From assembly GCF_937941905.1 (NCBI RefSeq), contig NZ_CALDGS010000003.1, positions 1-60,523 of the forward strand: DNA of 60,523 bases, read 5' to 3'. Below, one piece after another: positions 43,451 to 52,210 of the stretch. The DNA is from an uncultured Mycolicibacterium sp. GTDB taxonomy: Bacteria > Actinomycetota > Actinomycetes > Mycobacteriales > Mycobacteriaceae. How positions within the stretch are numbered: the stretch's first letter is position 1; every line of letters starts with the position of its first letter. The notes beneath the pieces are model-generated. The model searched no databases and was not told the DNA's origin. It was given only the letters and a program-made list of their open reading frames with translations. A program made the translations under genes and the position numbers.

Positions 43451-43472
43451 AGCCAGTTGGCGCATACTGGCT
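43451..43472. promoter_or_regulatory. Inverted repeat upstream of the MocR gene
   Basis: AGCCAGT (43451-43457) and ACTGGCT (43466-43472) are exact reverse complements separated by 8 nt, one helical turn apart centre to centre. The repeat ends 5 nt before the ATG of the MocR regulator. It is a candidate operator for autoregulation, and would also control the divergent small frame. Confidence 0.55.
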
Positions 43473-43477
43473 TGGAA

Positions 43478-44920
43478 ATGGCGACGAGTATCGCGGTCAG
43501 AGCCCTGGATGCCGACCATGTGGCCCGGGAGCTCGGCAACTGGCGTACCTCCGCCCGCAGCGGGCCGGTCTACCGGGGCCTGGCCGACGCGCTGCGGATG
43601 CTCGTCGTCGACGGCCGGCTGCCGGTCGGGTCCCGGCTGCCCAGCGAGCGGGCGCTGGCCGAGGCGTTGCACGTCTCGCGCACCACCGTCACCGCCGCCT
43701 ACACCGCGTTACGCGAGGACGGCTTCCTGCACGCCCGCCGCGGCGCCCGCGCCACCGTCGCCCTGCCGCGCACCCCGCAGCCGCCGGCCGGGGCCGCACC
43801 GGCGGGGCTGAACCTCGCCGCCGCCGCGCTGGCCGCCCCGGCGGCCGCGGTGCAGGAGGCGTTCGCCGAGGCCACCCGCCGGGCCGCCGGCTATCTGCGG
43901 CAGACCGGCCACGACCTGACCGGGGTGGCCGAGCTGCGCACCGCGATCGCCGAGCGCTACACCGCCCGGGGGCTGCCCACCGACCCCGCGCAGATCATGG
44001 TCACCAACGGCGCCCAGCACGCGATCGCGCTGATCCTGGCCACCTACGGCCGGCCCGGGGACCGGGTGCTCGTCGAGCAACCGACGTATCACGGTGCGCT
44101 GTCGGCGATCTCGACCGCCGGCGCCCGGCCGGTGGCGGTGCCGATGGCGGCCGGCGGCTGGGACCTCGACGGTCTGCACGCCGCGGTGCGCCAGCTCTGT
44201 CCCGCCCTGGCCTACCTGATCCCGGACAACCAGAACCCGACCGGGTTCACCATGCCGCCCGCGGACCGGAACCGGTTGGCGCACATCGTCGCCGACAGCC
44301 GCACCCGGCTGATCGTCGACGAGACGATGACCGACGTGTGGCTCGACGAACCGGTGCCCGCACCGTTGGCGGCGGCGTTCACCGGGCGCAGCGAGCTGGT
44401 CCTGACCATCGGATCGATGTCGAAGTCGGTGTGGGCCGGGCTGCGCATCGGCTGGATCCGTGCCGAACCGGCCACGCTCGCCGCGGTCCGCGCGGTGCGC
44501 TCGACCCTGGACCTGGGCACCTCGATCGTCGAGCAGCTCGCGGCGGTGCACCTGCTGGAGCACTTCGACGAGATCCTGCCGGAGCGCCGGGAGATCCTGC
44601 GCCGGCGCCGGGCGCTGCTGCTGGAGCTGCTGGCCGCCGAACTGCCGGAGTGGCAGCCGCTGCCGGGCCGGGGCGGCATGTCGATGTGGGTGCGGCTGCC
44701 CGCACCGGTCAGCTCGGCGCTGTGCGCGGCCGCCTCCCGGCTCGGTGTGGAGCTGCCGCCCGGGCCCAGATTCGGGGTGGACGGCACGCTGGAGCGGTTC
44801 GTGCGGATCCCCTACACGCTGCCGGAGCCGCAGCTGGCCGCGGCGGTCGAGCTCACCGCCCGCGCCTGGCGCTCGGTCACCGGCACCGCCGCACCCGGCC
44901 CCGCCGCGGTGGTGGTCTGA
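43478..44920 (+). CDS. MocR-type (GntR HTH plus aminotransferase) regulator
   Basis: A 480-aa chimeric regulator. Residues 28-95 form a GntR winged helix (GLADALRMLVVDGRLPVGSRLPSERALAEAL). Residues about 110-470 form an aminotransferase class I fold with PLP lysine K316 in SMSKSVWAG and NQNPTG. Such proteins use PLP adducts as effectors (PdxR, GabR, TauR). The target is unknown here since no PLP or GABA gene is adjacent. I chose the ATG at 43478; an upstream ATG (43412) would run through the inverted repeat. The 3' end is 6 nt from serB2. Confidence 0.88.
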   Translation: MATSIAVRALDADHVARELGNWRTSARSGPVYRGLADALRMLVVDGRLPVGSRLPSERALAEALHVSRTTVTAAYTALREDGFLHARRGARATVALPRTPQPPAGAAPAGLNLAAAALAAPAAAVQEAFAEATRRAAGYLRQTGHDLTGVAELRTAIAERYTARGLPTDPAQIMVTNGAQHAIALILATYGRPGDRVLVEQPTYHGALSAISTAGARPVAVPMAAGGWDLDGLHAAVRQLCPALAYLIPDNQNPTGFTMPPADRNRLAHIVADSRTRLIVDETMTDVWLDEPVPAPLAAAFTGRSELVLTIGSMSKSVWAGLRIGWIRAEPATLAAVRAVRSTLDLGTSIVEQLAAVHLLEHFDEILPERREILRRRRALLLELLAAELPEWQPLPGRGGMSMWVRLPAPVSSALCAAASRLGVELPPGPRFGVDGTLERFVRIPYTLPEPQLAAAVELTARAWRSVTGTAAPGPAAVVV

Positions 44921-44926
44921 GCCCGG

Positions 44927-46165
44927 TCAGTCGTCGGGGATCTCGACGCGGCGGAGCACACCGTCGACGGCGTCGGCGGCCTCGATCTCGGCGCGGGTGA
45001 TGCCGAGCAGAAACAGCACGGTGTCCAGGTAGGGGTGGTTCAGCGCGGCGTCGGCGACCTCGCGCAGCGCCGGCTTGGCGTTGAACGCCACCCCGAGCCC
45101 GGCCGCCGAGAGCATGTCGATGTCGTTGGCGCCGTCGCCGACGGCGACGGTCTGCTCCATCGGCACCCCGACCTGGCCGGCGAACTCGCGCAGCGCCCGC
45201 GCCTTGCCGGCCCGGTCCACCACCTCGCCGACCACCCGGCCGGTGAGCCTGCCGTCGACGACCTCGAGCTCGTTGGCGGCCACGAAGTCGAGCATGAGTT
45301 CCTGTGCGAGCGGCTCGATCACCTGGCGGAAGCCGCCGGAGACCACGCCGCAGTGGTAGCCGAGCCGGCGCAGGGTGCGCAGCGTGGTGCGCGCACCCGG
45401 GGTGAGCTCGAGCTTGGCGGCCACCTCGTCGAGCACCGAGGCCGGCAGCCCGGCCAGGGTCGCCACCCGCCGGTGCAGCGATTCGGCGAAGTCCAGTTCG
45501 CCGCGCATCGCCGCCTCGGTCACCGCGGCCACCGCCGCCTGCGCCTCGGCGCCGGCGTGCGCGGCGAGCATCTCGATGACCTCGCCCTGGATCAGGGTGG
45601 AGTCGACGTCGAACACGATCAGCCGCTTGGCGCGCCGGTTGAGGCTGTAGTCCTCCAGCGCGATGTCGACGCCCTCGTCGACGGCCACCAGCGCCAGCGC
45701 CCGCTTCAGCTCGTCGACGGCCCGGTCCGGCGGCACCGACACCCGCAGTTCCAGCCCGGTCACCGGATAGTCGGAGACGCCGCGGATGAAGTCGATGTTG
45801 ACACCGCGCTCGGCCACCTTGCGGGCCACGGCGGCGAACGCCTTGGCGGTGATGGGCCGGCCCAGCACGACGATGGTGTGGGTGGACGGCTCCCGCATGA
45901 TCGGGGCCTCGTCGCTGCGCTCGATGGTCACCTCGAGCCCCACACCGCGGATCGCCGACTCGACCGCGTTGCGGAACGCGGTCGAGTCGGCGATCTCCGA
46001 CGGTGCCGCGACCAGCACCCCGAGGGTGAGCCGGCCGCGGATCACCACCTGTTCGACGTTGAGCAACTCGACGTGGTGCCGGGACAGCACCTCGAACAGC
46101 GCCGAGGTGACGCCGGGCTGGTCGACGCCGGTGACGGTGATCAGTACCGACACCTTGGTCGCCAT
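44927..46165 (-). CDS. serB2: Phosphoserine phosphatase SerB2 with tandem ACT domains
   Basis: Final step of serine synthesis. The 412-aa protein has two ACT domains (about 5-80 and 95-170), which bind serine, then a HAD phosphatase domain with nucleophile D186 and general acid D188 in FDVDSTL and motif IV GDGANDIDML near 340. The ATG at 46165 is preferred because GAGAGG sits 5 nt upstream; a GTG two codons earlier is possible. It is 27 nt downstream of ctaD, the mycobacterial order. Confidence 0.95.
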   Translation of the reverse strand: MATKVSVLITVTGVDQPGVTSALFEVLSRHHVELLNVEQVVIRGRLTLGVLVAAPSEIADSTAFRNAVESAIRGVGLEVTIERSDEAPIMREPSTHTIVVLGRPITAKAFAAVARKVAERGVNIDFIRGVSDYPVTGLELRVSVPPDRAVDELKRALALVAVDEGVDIALEDYSLNRRAKRLIVFDVDSTLIQGEVIEMLAAHAGAEAQAAVAAVTEAAMRGELDFAESLHRRVATLAGLPASVLDEVAAKLELTPGARTTLRTLRRLGYHCGVVSGGFRQVIEPLAQELMLDFVAANELEVVDGRLTGRVVGEVVDRAGKARALREFAGQVGVPMEQTVAVGDGANDIDMLSAAGLGVAFNAKPALREVADAALNHPYLDTVLFLLGITRAEIEAADAVDGVLRRVEIPDD

Positions 46166-46192
46166 GCTCACCTCTCGTCGGTGTTGTCGGTA

Positions 46193-47911
46193 CTACGTTC
46201 GGGCGTCGGCGTCCGCGTGGTGCGACCGCCCGATGTGGGCCTCGGCCCGCATCCGCTCGATCATGTGCGGGTAGTGCAGCTCGAACGCCGGCCGCTCGGA
46301 GCGGATCCGCGGCAGCTCGGTGAAGTTGTGCCGCGGCGGCGGGCAGGAGGTCGCCCACTCCAGCGAGTTGCCGTAGCCCCACGGATCGTCGACGGTCACC
46401 GGCTCGCCGTAGCGCCAGCTCTTGAAGACGTTCCACACGAACGGCAGCACCGAGGCGCCCAGGATGAACGAGCCGGCGGTCGAGACGATGTTCAGCGTGG
46501 TGAACCCGTCCGACGGCAGGTAGTCGGCGTAGCGGCGCGGCATGCCCTCGTTACCCAGCCAGTGCTGCACCAGGAAGGTGGCGTGGAAGCCGATCAGGGT
46601 CAGCCAGAAGTGCCACTTGGCGAGCCGCTCGTCGAGCATCCGGCCGGTCATCTTCGGGAACCAGAAGTACACGCCGGCGTAGGTGGCGAACACGATGGTG
46701 CCGAACAGCACGTAGTGGAAGTGCGCCACCACCCAGTAGGTGTCGCTGATGTGGAAGTCCAGCGGCGGGCTGGCCAGCAGCACGCCCGACAGACCGCCGA
46801 GCAGGAAGGTGACCAGGAAGCCGATCGAGAACAGCATCGGCGACTCGAAGGTCAGCTGCCCCTTCCACATGGTGCCGATCCAGTTGAAGAACTTGATGCC
46901 GGTCGGCACGGCGATGAGGAAGGTCATGAAGGAGAAGAACGGCAGCAGCACCGCGCCGGTGGCGTACATGTGGTGCGCCCACACCGCGACCGACAGCGCC
47001 GCGATGCCGATGGTGGCGTAGATCAGCGTGGTGTAGCCGAAGATCGGCTTGCGGCTGAACACCGGGAAGATCTCGCTGACGATGCCGAAGAACGGCAGCG
47101 CGATGATGTACACCTCGGGGTGGCCGAAGAACCAGAACAGGTGCTGGTAGAGGATCACCCCGCCGTTGCCCGGGTCGTAGATGTGGGCGCCCAGCTTACG
47201 GTCGGCGGCCAGCGCGAACAGCGCCGCGGTCAGCAGCGGGAAGGCGATGAGCACCAGGATCGAGGTCACCAGGATGTTCCAGGTGAACACCGGCATCCGG
47301 AACATGGTCATGCCCGGGGCGCGCATGCACACCACGGTGGTGATCATGTTGACCGCACCGAGGATGGTGCCCAGGCCGGCCACCGCCAGGCCCATGATCC
47401 ACAGATTCGCGCCCACCCCGGGTGAGGCGACCACGCCCGACAGCGGGGTGTAGGCGGTCCAGCCGAAGTCCGCCGCCCCGCCCGGGGTGATGAACCCGCT
47501 CAGCGCGATCAGCGCGCCGAACAGGAACAGCCAGTAGCTGAACGCGTTCAGCCGCGGGAAGGCCACGTCGGGGGCGCCGATCTGCAGCGGCAGCACCAGG
47601 TTGGCGAAGCCGAACACGACCGGGGTCGCGTAGAACAGCAGCATCACCGTGCCGTGCATGGTGAACAGCTGGTTGTACTGCTCGGTGGACAGGAACTGCA
47701 GTCCCGGCGCGGTGAGCTCGGCCCGCATCAGCAGCGCCATCAGGCCGCCGACGAAGAAGAACACGAAGCAGGTGACCACGTACATGATCCCGATCAGCTT
47801 GTGATCGGTGGTCGTGATCAGCCGGTAGATCAGGTTGCCCCGGGGCCCCATGCGCTCCGGAAATGGACGCCGAACTTCGAGTTCTCCGATTGGGGGCGCT
47901 TCGGCTACCAA
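46193..47911 (-). CDS. ctaD: Cytochrome c oxidase subunit I (aa3-type)
   Basis: Catalytic subunit of the terminal oxidase in the bcc-aa3 supercomplex. The 572-aa protein has 12 hydrophobic helices. The heme and CuB histidines are in TMHGTVMLL, GHPEVYIIALPFFG (with the cross-linked Tyr), WAHHMYATG and VVAHFHYVLFG. The start is TTG at 47911 with GGAGGA upstream, giving the family N-terminus M-VAEAPPIGELE; the reading frame extends to 47962 without similarity. Confidence 0.96.
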   Translation of the reverse strand: MVAEAPPIGELEVRRPFPERMGPRGNLIYRLITTTDHKLIGIMYVVTCFVFFFVGGLMALLMRAELTAPGLQFLSTEQYNQLFTMHGTVMLLFYATPVVFGFANLVLPLQIGAPDVAFPRLNAFSYWLFLFGALIALSGFITPGGAADFGWTAYTPLSGVVASPGVGANLWIMGLAVAGLGTILGAVNMITTVVCMRAPGMTMFRMPVFTWNILVTSILVLIAFPLLTAALFALAADRKLGAHIYDPGNGGVILYQHLFWFFGHPEVYIIALPFFGIVSEIFPVFSRKPIFGYTTLIYATIGIAALSVAVWAHHMYATGAVLLPFFSFMTFLIAVPTGIKFFNWIGTMWKGQLTFESPMLFSIGFLVTFLLGGLSGVLLASPPLDFHISDTYWVVAHFHYVLFGTIVFATYAGVYFWFPKMTGRMLDERLAKWHFWLTLIGFHATFLVQHWLGNEGMPRRYADYLPSDGFTTLNIVSTAGSFILGASVLPFVWNVFKSWRYGEPVTVDDPWGYGNSLEWATSCPPPRHNFTELPRIRSERPAFELHYPHMIERMRAEAHIGRSHHADADART

Positions 47912-48057
47912 CAGGTCCTCCAAATGCTCATCAGGGACATCCCCGCAGTGGTCGCCAAGCATCCTATCCGCTGTCGACGCGGAGCCGATGCCGGGCTCCT
48001 ACATATTGTCGTACTCCCCCGCCGTGTCCGGCCACCGGGTGGCCGGGTGGTCGATGT

Positions 48058-48069
48058 TAACGTCTGCGC
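48058..48069 (+). promoter_or_regulatory. Leaderless promoter of fecB
   Basis: TAACGT (48058-48063), 6 nt, then GTG at 48070. Confidence 0.5.
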
Positions 48070-49161
48070 GTGTTCAACCGGCGACCGCATCTGCTGCCCG
48101 TCGCGGCCGTGTCGGCCCTGGTCGCCCCGGTGCTGCTGGCCGGCTGCGGACCGCTGGGCGGGTCCGAGACCGCCGAGGCGCCGCTCACCTCGGTGATCAC
48201 CAGCACGACCACCGTCGCCGGGGCGGGTGTGCTGGGCAATCAGCGCCGGCCGGACGAGTCGTGCGCTCCCGAGCCGGCCCCGGTCGACCCCGGCCCCGAG
48301 TTCCGTGACGTTCGCCACGCGGCGGGCTCCACCGTGGTGTCGGCCGATCCGCAGCGGATCGTGGTGCTCGCCGGCGACCAGCTCGACGCGCTGTGCGCGC
48401 TGGGGCTGCAGTCGCGCATCGTCGCCGCCGCGCTGCCCGACGGCGCCGACACCCAGCCCGCCTACCTGGGCACGGTGATCCACCAGCTGCCGGCGGCCGG
48501 CCACCGCGCCGAGCCGAACCTGGAGGAGATCCGGGCGCTGCGGCCCGACCTGATCCTGGGCTCGCAGGCGCTCACCCCGCAGCTGTACCCGGCGCTGTCG
48601 GCGATCGCGCCGACGGTGTTCACCGGCCCGGCCGGGGCGGACTGGCAGGCCAACCTGCGGATCGTGGGCGCGGCCACCGGCCGGTTCGACACCGCGACCC
48701 GGCTGCTCGACGAGTTCGACGAAGCCGCCGCCCGCACCGGCGCCGAGCACGACGCCACCCACTTCCAGGCGTCGGTGGTGCAGCTCACCCCTGACGCCGT
48801 GCGGGTGTTCGGGGCGAACAACTTCCCGGCCTCGGTGCTGGCCCGGGTCGGCCTGGACCGGCCCGCCGCCCAGCGGTTCACCGACCGGCCCTACATCGAG
48901 CTCGCCGCCTCGGACGCCGACCTCGGCGACGCCGACTTCGGGATCGCCGACGCCGACATCATGTACGTGTCGTTCGACTCGCCGGCGGCCAAGGAGCGGG
49001 CCCGCACCCTGTTCGCCAGCGACGCGTGGCGGGCGCTGTCGGCCTACCGCGACAACCGGGTGTTCGTGGTGAACAACGAGGTGTGGCAGACCGGGCAGAA
49101 CATCGTCGCGGCCCGCGGCATCCTCGACGACCTGCGGTGGGTGGACGCCCCGATCAACTGA
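48070..49161 (+). CDS. fecB: Iron-siderophore/heme-type periplasmic binding lipoprotein FecB
   Basis: A 363-aa class III (helical backbone) solute-binding protein. The lipobox LLAGC places the lipidated cysteine at C26. The binding-protein core shows PQRIVVLAGDQLDALCALGL and EPNLEEIRALRPDLILGSQ. The homologue Rv3044 is linked to ferric siderophore and heme binding and to envelope integrity. No permease is adjacent. It is divergent from ctaD with 158 nt between. GTG start. Confidence 0.92.
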   Translation: MFNRRPHLLPVAAVSALVAPVLLAGCGPLGGSETAEAPLTSVITSTTTVAGAGVLGNQRRPDESCAPEPAPVDPGPEFRDVRHAAGSTVVSADPQRIVVLAGDQLDALCALGLQSRIVAAALPDGADTQPAYLGTVIHQLPAAGHRAEPNLEEIRALRPDLILGSQALTPQLYPALSAIAPTVFTGPAGADWQANLRIVGAATGRFDTATRLLDEFDEAAARTGAEHDATHFQASVVQLTPDAVRVFGANNFPASVLARVGLDRPAAQRFTDRPYIELAASDADLGDADFGIADADIMYVSFDSPAAKERARTLFASDAWRALSAYRDNRVFVVNNEVWQTGQNIVAARGILDDLRWVDAPIN

Positions 49162-49174
49162 GCCGGCGATGCAC

Positions 49175-49187
49175 TAACGTCACTGCC
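49175..49187 (+). promoter_or_regulatory. Leaderless promoter of the YCII gene
   Basis: TAACGT (49175-49180), 7 nt, then GTG at 49188. The same hexamer is used for fecB. Confidence 0.5.
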
Positions 49188-49463
49188 GTGTTCCATGCGC
49201 TGATCTCGACCTATCTGAAGCCCCTGGAGGCCATCGACGAGGCCCGCCCGGCCCATCTGGAGTGGTTGCGCGGCGAGGTGGAGGCCGGCCGGATCCTGCT
49301 CGCCGGCCGCCAGGAGTCGCAGACCGGTGGGGTGCTGATCACCGGCGACATCAGCGCCGAGGAGGCCGACGCGCTCGTCGCGCGCGATCCGTTCACCAAG
49401 GCCGGGCTGGCCCGCTACGAGCGGGTCTCCTTCGCCGGCGTGGTCCGCGCCCCCGGACTGTGA
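49188..49463 (+). CDS. YCII-family (YciI-like) protein
   Basis: A 91-aa ferredoxin-like-fold protein with the YCII core: FHALISTYLKPLEAIDEARPAHLEWLRGEVEAGRILLAGRQ, then a second half ending FTKAGLARYERVSFAGV. The conserved His in RPAHLEWL matches the family's putative catalytic site. The biochemical role is not known. The 114-nt gap after it, before adhC, shows no gene. Confidence 0.82.
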   Translation: MFHALISTYLKPLEAIDEARPAHLEWLRGEVEAGRILLAGRQESQTGGVLITGDISAEEADALVARDPFTKAGLARYERVSFAGVVRAPGL

Positions 49464-49577
49464 CGTCGGCGACGTTCGCCTCCGGACCGGGATGGCCCAC
49501 GGGCCGTCGTTCGTTGTAGTACCTCGGGCCACTGCGCCCGTGCCCTGTGCGCGATACCGCCGATTTCGAGGATTGCC

Positions 49578-50627
49578 ATGCCGACCACCGTCTCCGCCTA
49601 CGCCGCCACCTCCCCCACCGCACCGCTGACGCCGACCACGATCACCCGCCGGGACCTGGGTCCGCACGATGTGGCGTTCGACATCCACTTCGCCGGCATC
49701 TGCCACTCCGACATCCACACCGTGCGGGGCGAGTGGGGCCGGCCGAACTACCCGGTGGTGCCCGGCCACGAGATCGCCGGAGTGGTGACCGCCGTCGGGT
49801 CGGCGGTGACGCGGTTCGCCGTCGGCGACCGGGTCGGGGTCGGCTGCTTCGTGGACTCCTGCCGCGAGTGCCAGTACTGCACGGCCGGCGTCGAGCAGTT
49901 CTGCGAGCGCGGCATGGTCGGCACCTACAACGCCGTGGGGCGCGACGGTGAACCCACCTACGGCGGCTACAGCGGCGCGATCGTCGTCGACGAGAACTAC
50001 GTGCTGCGCATCCCCGACGCGCTGCCGCTGGAGGCCGCGGCGCCGCTGCTGTGCGCCGGCATCACCACGTATTCGCCGCTGCGGCACTGGAACACCGGCC
50101 CGGGCAAGCGGGTCGCCGTCGTCGGCCTCGGCGGCCTCGGCCACATGGCCGTCAAGCTCGCGCACGCGATGGGTGCCGAGGTGACCGTCCTCAGCCAGTC
50201 GCTGAAGAAGATGGAGGACGGGCTGCGGCTGGGCGCGAGCCACTACCACGCGACCAGCGACCCGGACACCTTCAAGGTGCTGCGCAACCGGTTCGACCTC
50301 ATCATCAACACCGTCTCGGCCCCGGTGGACCTCGCGGCGCTGGCCGGCCTGCTGCGGGTGGACGGCACGCTGGTGCTGCTGGGCATGCCGGACCAGCCGC
50401 TGACGCTGCCCGCCGCGGCGCTGATCCGCGGCCGGCGCCGCGTGGCCGGTTCGCTGATCGGCGGGATCGCCGAGACCCAGGAGATGCTCGACTTCTGCGC
50501 CGAGCACGGCGTGCAGCCCGAGATCGAGCTCATCACACCGGATTACATCAACGAGGCGTACGAGCGGGTGCTCGCCAGCGATGTGCGGTACCGGTTCGTG
50601 ATCGACACCGCATCGCTGCGCGGCTGA
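49578..50627 (+). CDS. adhC: Zinc-dependent NADP alcohol dehydrogenase
   Basis: Medium-chain dehydrogenase of the cinnamyl-alcohol/YahK-like class, 349 aa. Catalytic zinc ligands are C42 (GICHSD), H64/E65 (PGHE) and a Cys near 160 (LLCAGIT). Structural zinc cysteines are C95, C98, C101 and C109. The GLGGLGHMAVK Rossmann motif ends strand 2 with Ser (VLSQS), favouring NADPH. It is likely to reduce aldehydes. ATG start; equivalent to Rv3045. Confidence 0.92.
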   Translation: MPTTVSAYAATSPTAPLTPTTITRRDLGPHDVAFDIHFAGICHSDIHTVRGEWGRPNYPVVPGHEIAGVVTAVGSAVTRFAVGDRVGVGCFVDSCRECQYCTAGVEQFCERGMVGTYNAVGRDGEPTYGGYSGAIVVDENYVLRIPDALPLEAAAPLLCAGITTYSPLRHWNTGPGKRVAVVGLGGLGHMAVKLAHAMGAEVTVLSQSLKKMEDGLRLGASHYHATSDPDTFKVLRNRFDLIINTVSAPVDLAALAGLLRVDGTLVLLGMPDQPLTLPAAALIRGRRRVAGSLIGGIAETQEMLDFCAEHGVQPEIELITPDYINEAYERVLASDVRYRFVIDTASLRG

Positions 50628-50675
50628 GGCCGGCGATCGGACCTTCCGCGAGCGTAACCCGCTACGCGGCAAGAT

Positions 50676-50720
50676 AACTGCCCGCCGGGGATCGGTGACC
50701 CCGATTCCCGGCGGGCAGTT
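50676..50720. terminator. 20-bp bidirectional terminator hairpin
   Basis: Perfect 14-bp arms (AACTGCCCGCCGGG at 50676-50689 and its complement at 50707-50720), extended by six inner pairs (one G-T) to a 5-nt loop. It lies between convergent adhC and the DUF732 gene. Confidence 0.85.
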
Positions 50721-50750
50721 GTGTCGATGCCGAAGGTCGAACGCTCCGGA

Positions 50751-51095
50751 CTACACCGGTCCGACTGCGCCGGTGTGTTCAGGGCACAGGTGTTGGATGG
50801 CGTAGCCGACGAAGATGGTTGCGTAGTAGTGGGAATAGTCCGACGGGCCGGCGGCTTCCAGCACGGGCGCGAGCGGATCGCCGCCACGGTCGAGTGCTGC
50901 GCAGGCCTGAAGGGCCACCGGCACCGGCTGCATCCCGCTCAGGAAACGAGGCCAACTCGAGTAACTCCCGTTCATCGAAGCGATGGCCTGCAGAAACCGG
51001 TACTCGTCCTCCGGCGTCGCCGATGCCGGAACAGCACCCGCCAAACCCGCGACGACGGCGAGCCCGGACACCGTTGCGGCTATTCGAACGCGCAC
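50751..51095 (-). CDS. Secreted DUF732 protein
   Basis: A 114-aa protein with a signal peptide (residues 1-26, ending PASATP) and a mature domain of about 85 residues with the DUF732 pattern: EDEYRFLQAIASMN near the start and two cysteines (QACAALDRGG, IQHLCPEH). This family is expanded in mycobacteria and has no known function. It is 55 nt downstream of nrdF2 on the same strand. Confidence 0.8.
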   Translation of the reverse strand: MRVRIAATVSGLAVVAGLAGAVPASATPEDEYRFLQAIASMNGSYSSWPRFLSGMQPVPVALQACAALDRGGDPLAPVLEAAGPSDYSHYYATIFVGYAIQHLCPEHTGAVGPV

Positions 51096-51150
51096 GAGAC
51101 CTCCCCCGGGCGCGAGCGGATCGCCCGCCCGCCGATAGAGCGCGGCGGCA

Positions 51151-52125
51151 CTAGAAGTCCCAGTCCTCGTCCTCGGTGACGACGGCCTTGCCGATGACGT
51201 AGCTCGACCCCGAGCCGGAGAAGAAGTCGTGGTTCTCGTCGGCGTTGGGGGCCAGCGCGGCGAGGATGGCCGGGTTCACGTCGGTCTCGTCCTTGGGGAA
51301 CAGCGCCTCGTAGCCGAGGTTCATCAACGCCTTGTTGGCGTTGTAGCGCAGGAACTTCTTGACGTCCTCGGTCAGCCCCACCCCGTCGTAGAGGTCCTGG
51401 GTGTACTCGACCTCGTTGTCGTAGAGCTCGTAGAGCAGCTCGTAGGTGTAGTCCTTGAGCTCGGCGCGCTTGGCCTCGTCGACCAGCGCCAGCCCACGCT
51501 GGTACTTGTAGCCGATGTAGTAGCCGTGCACGGCCTCGTCGCGGATGATCAACCGGATCATGTCGGCGGTGTTGGTCAGCTTGGCCCGGCTGGCCCAGTA
51601 CATCGGCAGGTAGAAGCCGGAGTAGAACAGGAAGCTCTCCAGCAGCGTGGAGGCCACCTTGCGCTTCAGCGGCTCGTCGCCCCGGTAGTACTCCATGACG
51701 ATGGCGGCCTTGCGCTGCAGGTTCGGGTTCTCCTCCGACCAGCGGAACGCCTCGTCGATCTCGGCGGTGGAGCACAGCGTGGAGAAGATGTTGCTGTAGC
51801 TCTTGGCGTGCACCGACTCCATGAACGCGATGTTGGTCAGCACCGCCTCCTCGTGCGGCGTCATCGCGTCCGGGATCAGGCTCACCGCGCCGACGGTGCC
51901 CTGGATGGTGTCCAGCAGCGTCAGGCCGGTGAACACCCGCATCGTCAGCTCTTTCTCGGCATCGGTCAGGGTGTTCCAGGACTGGATGTCGTTGGACACC
52001 GGCACCTTCTCCGGCAGCCAGAAGTTGCCGGTCAACCGGTGCCAGACCTCGAGGTCCTTCTCGTCGGTCACCCGGTTCCAGTTGATCGCGGAGACCCGGT
52101 CGATCAGCTTCTGACCCTCGCTCAC
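51151..52125 (-). CDS. nrdF2: Class Ib ribonucleotide reductase small subunit
   Basis: Provides the tyrosyl radical for NrdE. The 324-aa protein has metal ligands E103 and H106 in FMESVHAKSY, the radical tyrosine Y110, and a second ligand cluster in RDEAVHGYY. The C-terminal peptide ending DEDWDF binds NrdE. I use GTG at 52125; GTG at 52131 and TTG at 52143 are alternatives. Tandem NrdR-like boxes lie upstream. Its partner genes nrdHIE are not in the window. Confidence 0.95.
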   Translation of the reverse strand: MSEGQKLIDRVSAINWNRVTDEKDLEVWHRLTGNFWLPEKVPVSNDIQSWNTLTDAEKELTMRVFTGLTLLDTIQGTVGAVSLIPDAMTPHEEAVLTNIAFMESVHAKSYSNIFSTLCSTAEIDEAFRWSEENPNLQRKAAIVMEYYRGDEPLKRKVASTLLESFLFYSGFYLPMYWASRAKLTNTADMIRLIIRDEAVHGYYIGYKYQRGLALVDEAKRAELKDYTYELLYELYDNEVEYTQDLYDGVGLTEDVKKFLRYNANKALMNLGYEALFPKDETDVNPAILAALAPNADENHDFFSGSGSSYVIGKAVVTEDEDWDF

Positions 52126-52162
52126 CTGCACGCCACCTTCCAACTCTGGATTGCGTACTCGA

Positions 52163-52178
52163 ACACTACCTCTTGTGT
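52163..52178 (-). promoter_or_regulatory. NrdR-like box, proximal
   Basis: ACACTACCTCTTGTGT on the plus strand: ACAC/GTGT outer arms as in the NrdR consensus. A TAGTGT -10 candidate on the minus strand lies inside it. Confidence 0.65.
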
Positions 52179-52194
52179 GATCGAGGGCGACAGA

Positions 52195-52210
52195 ACCCGA
52201 GATGTTGTGT
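52195..52210 (-). promoter_or_regulatory. NrdR-like box, distal
   Basis: Minus-strand ACACAACATCTCGGGT matches the other box in 12 of 16 positions and starts exactly 32 bp away, the tandem spacing used by NrdR. It abuts the stop codon of the monooxygenase gene. Confidence 0.6.

Noticed and set aside
49464..49577. GGCCCACGGGCC inverted repeat before adhC as an operator
   Set aside because: Six-bp GC arms are expected by chance in this base composition and no -10 could be placed confidently beside it.
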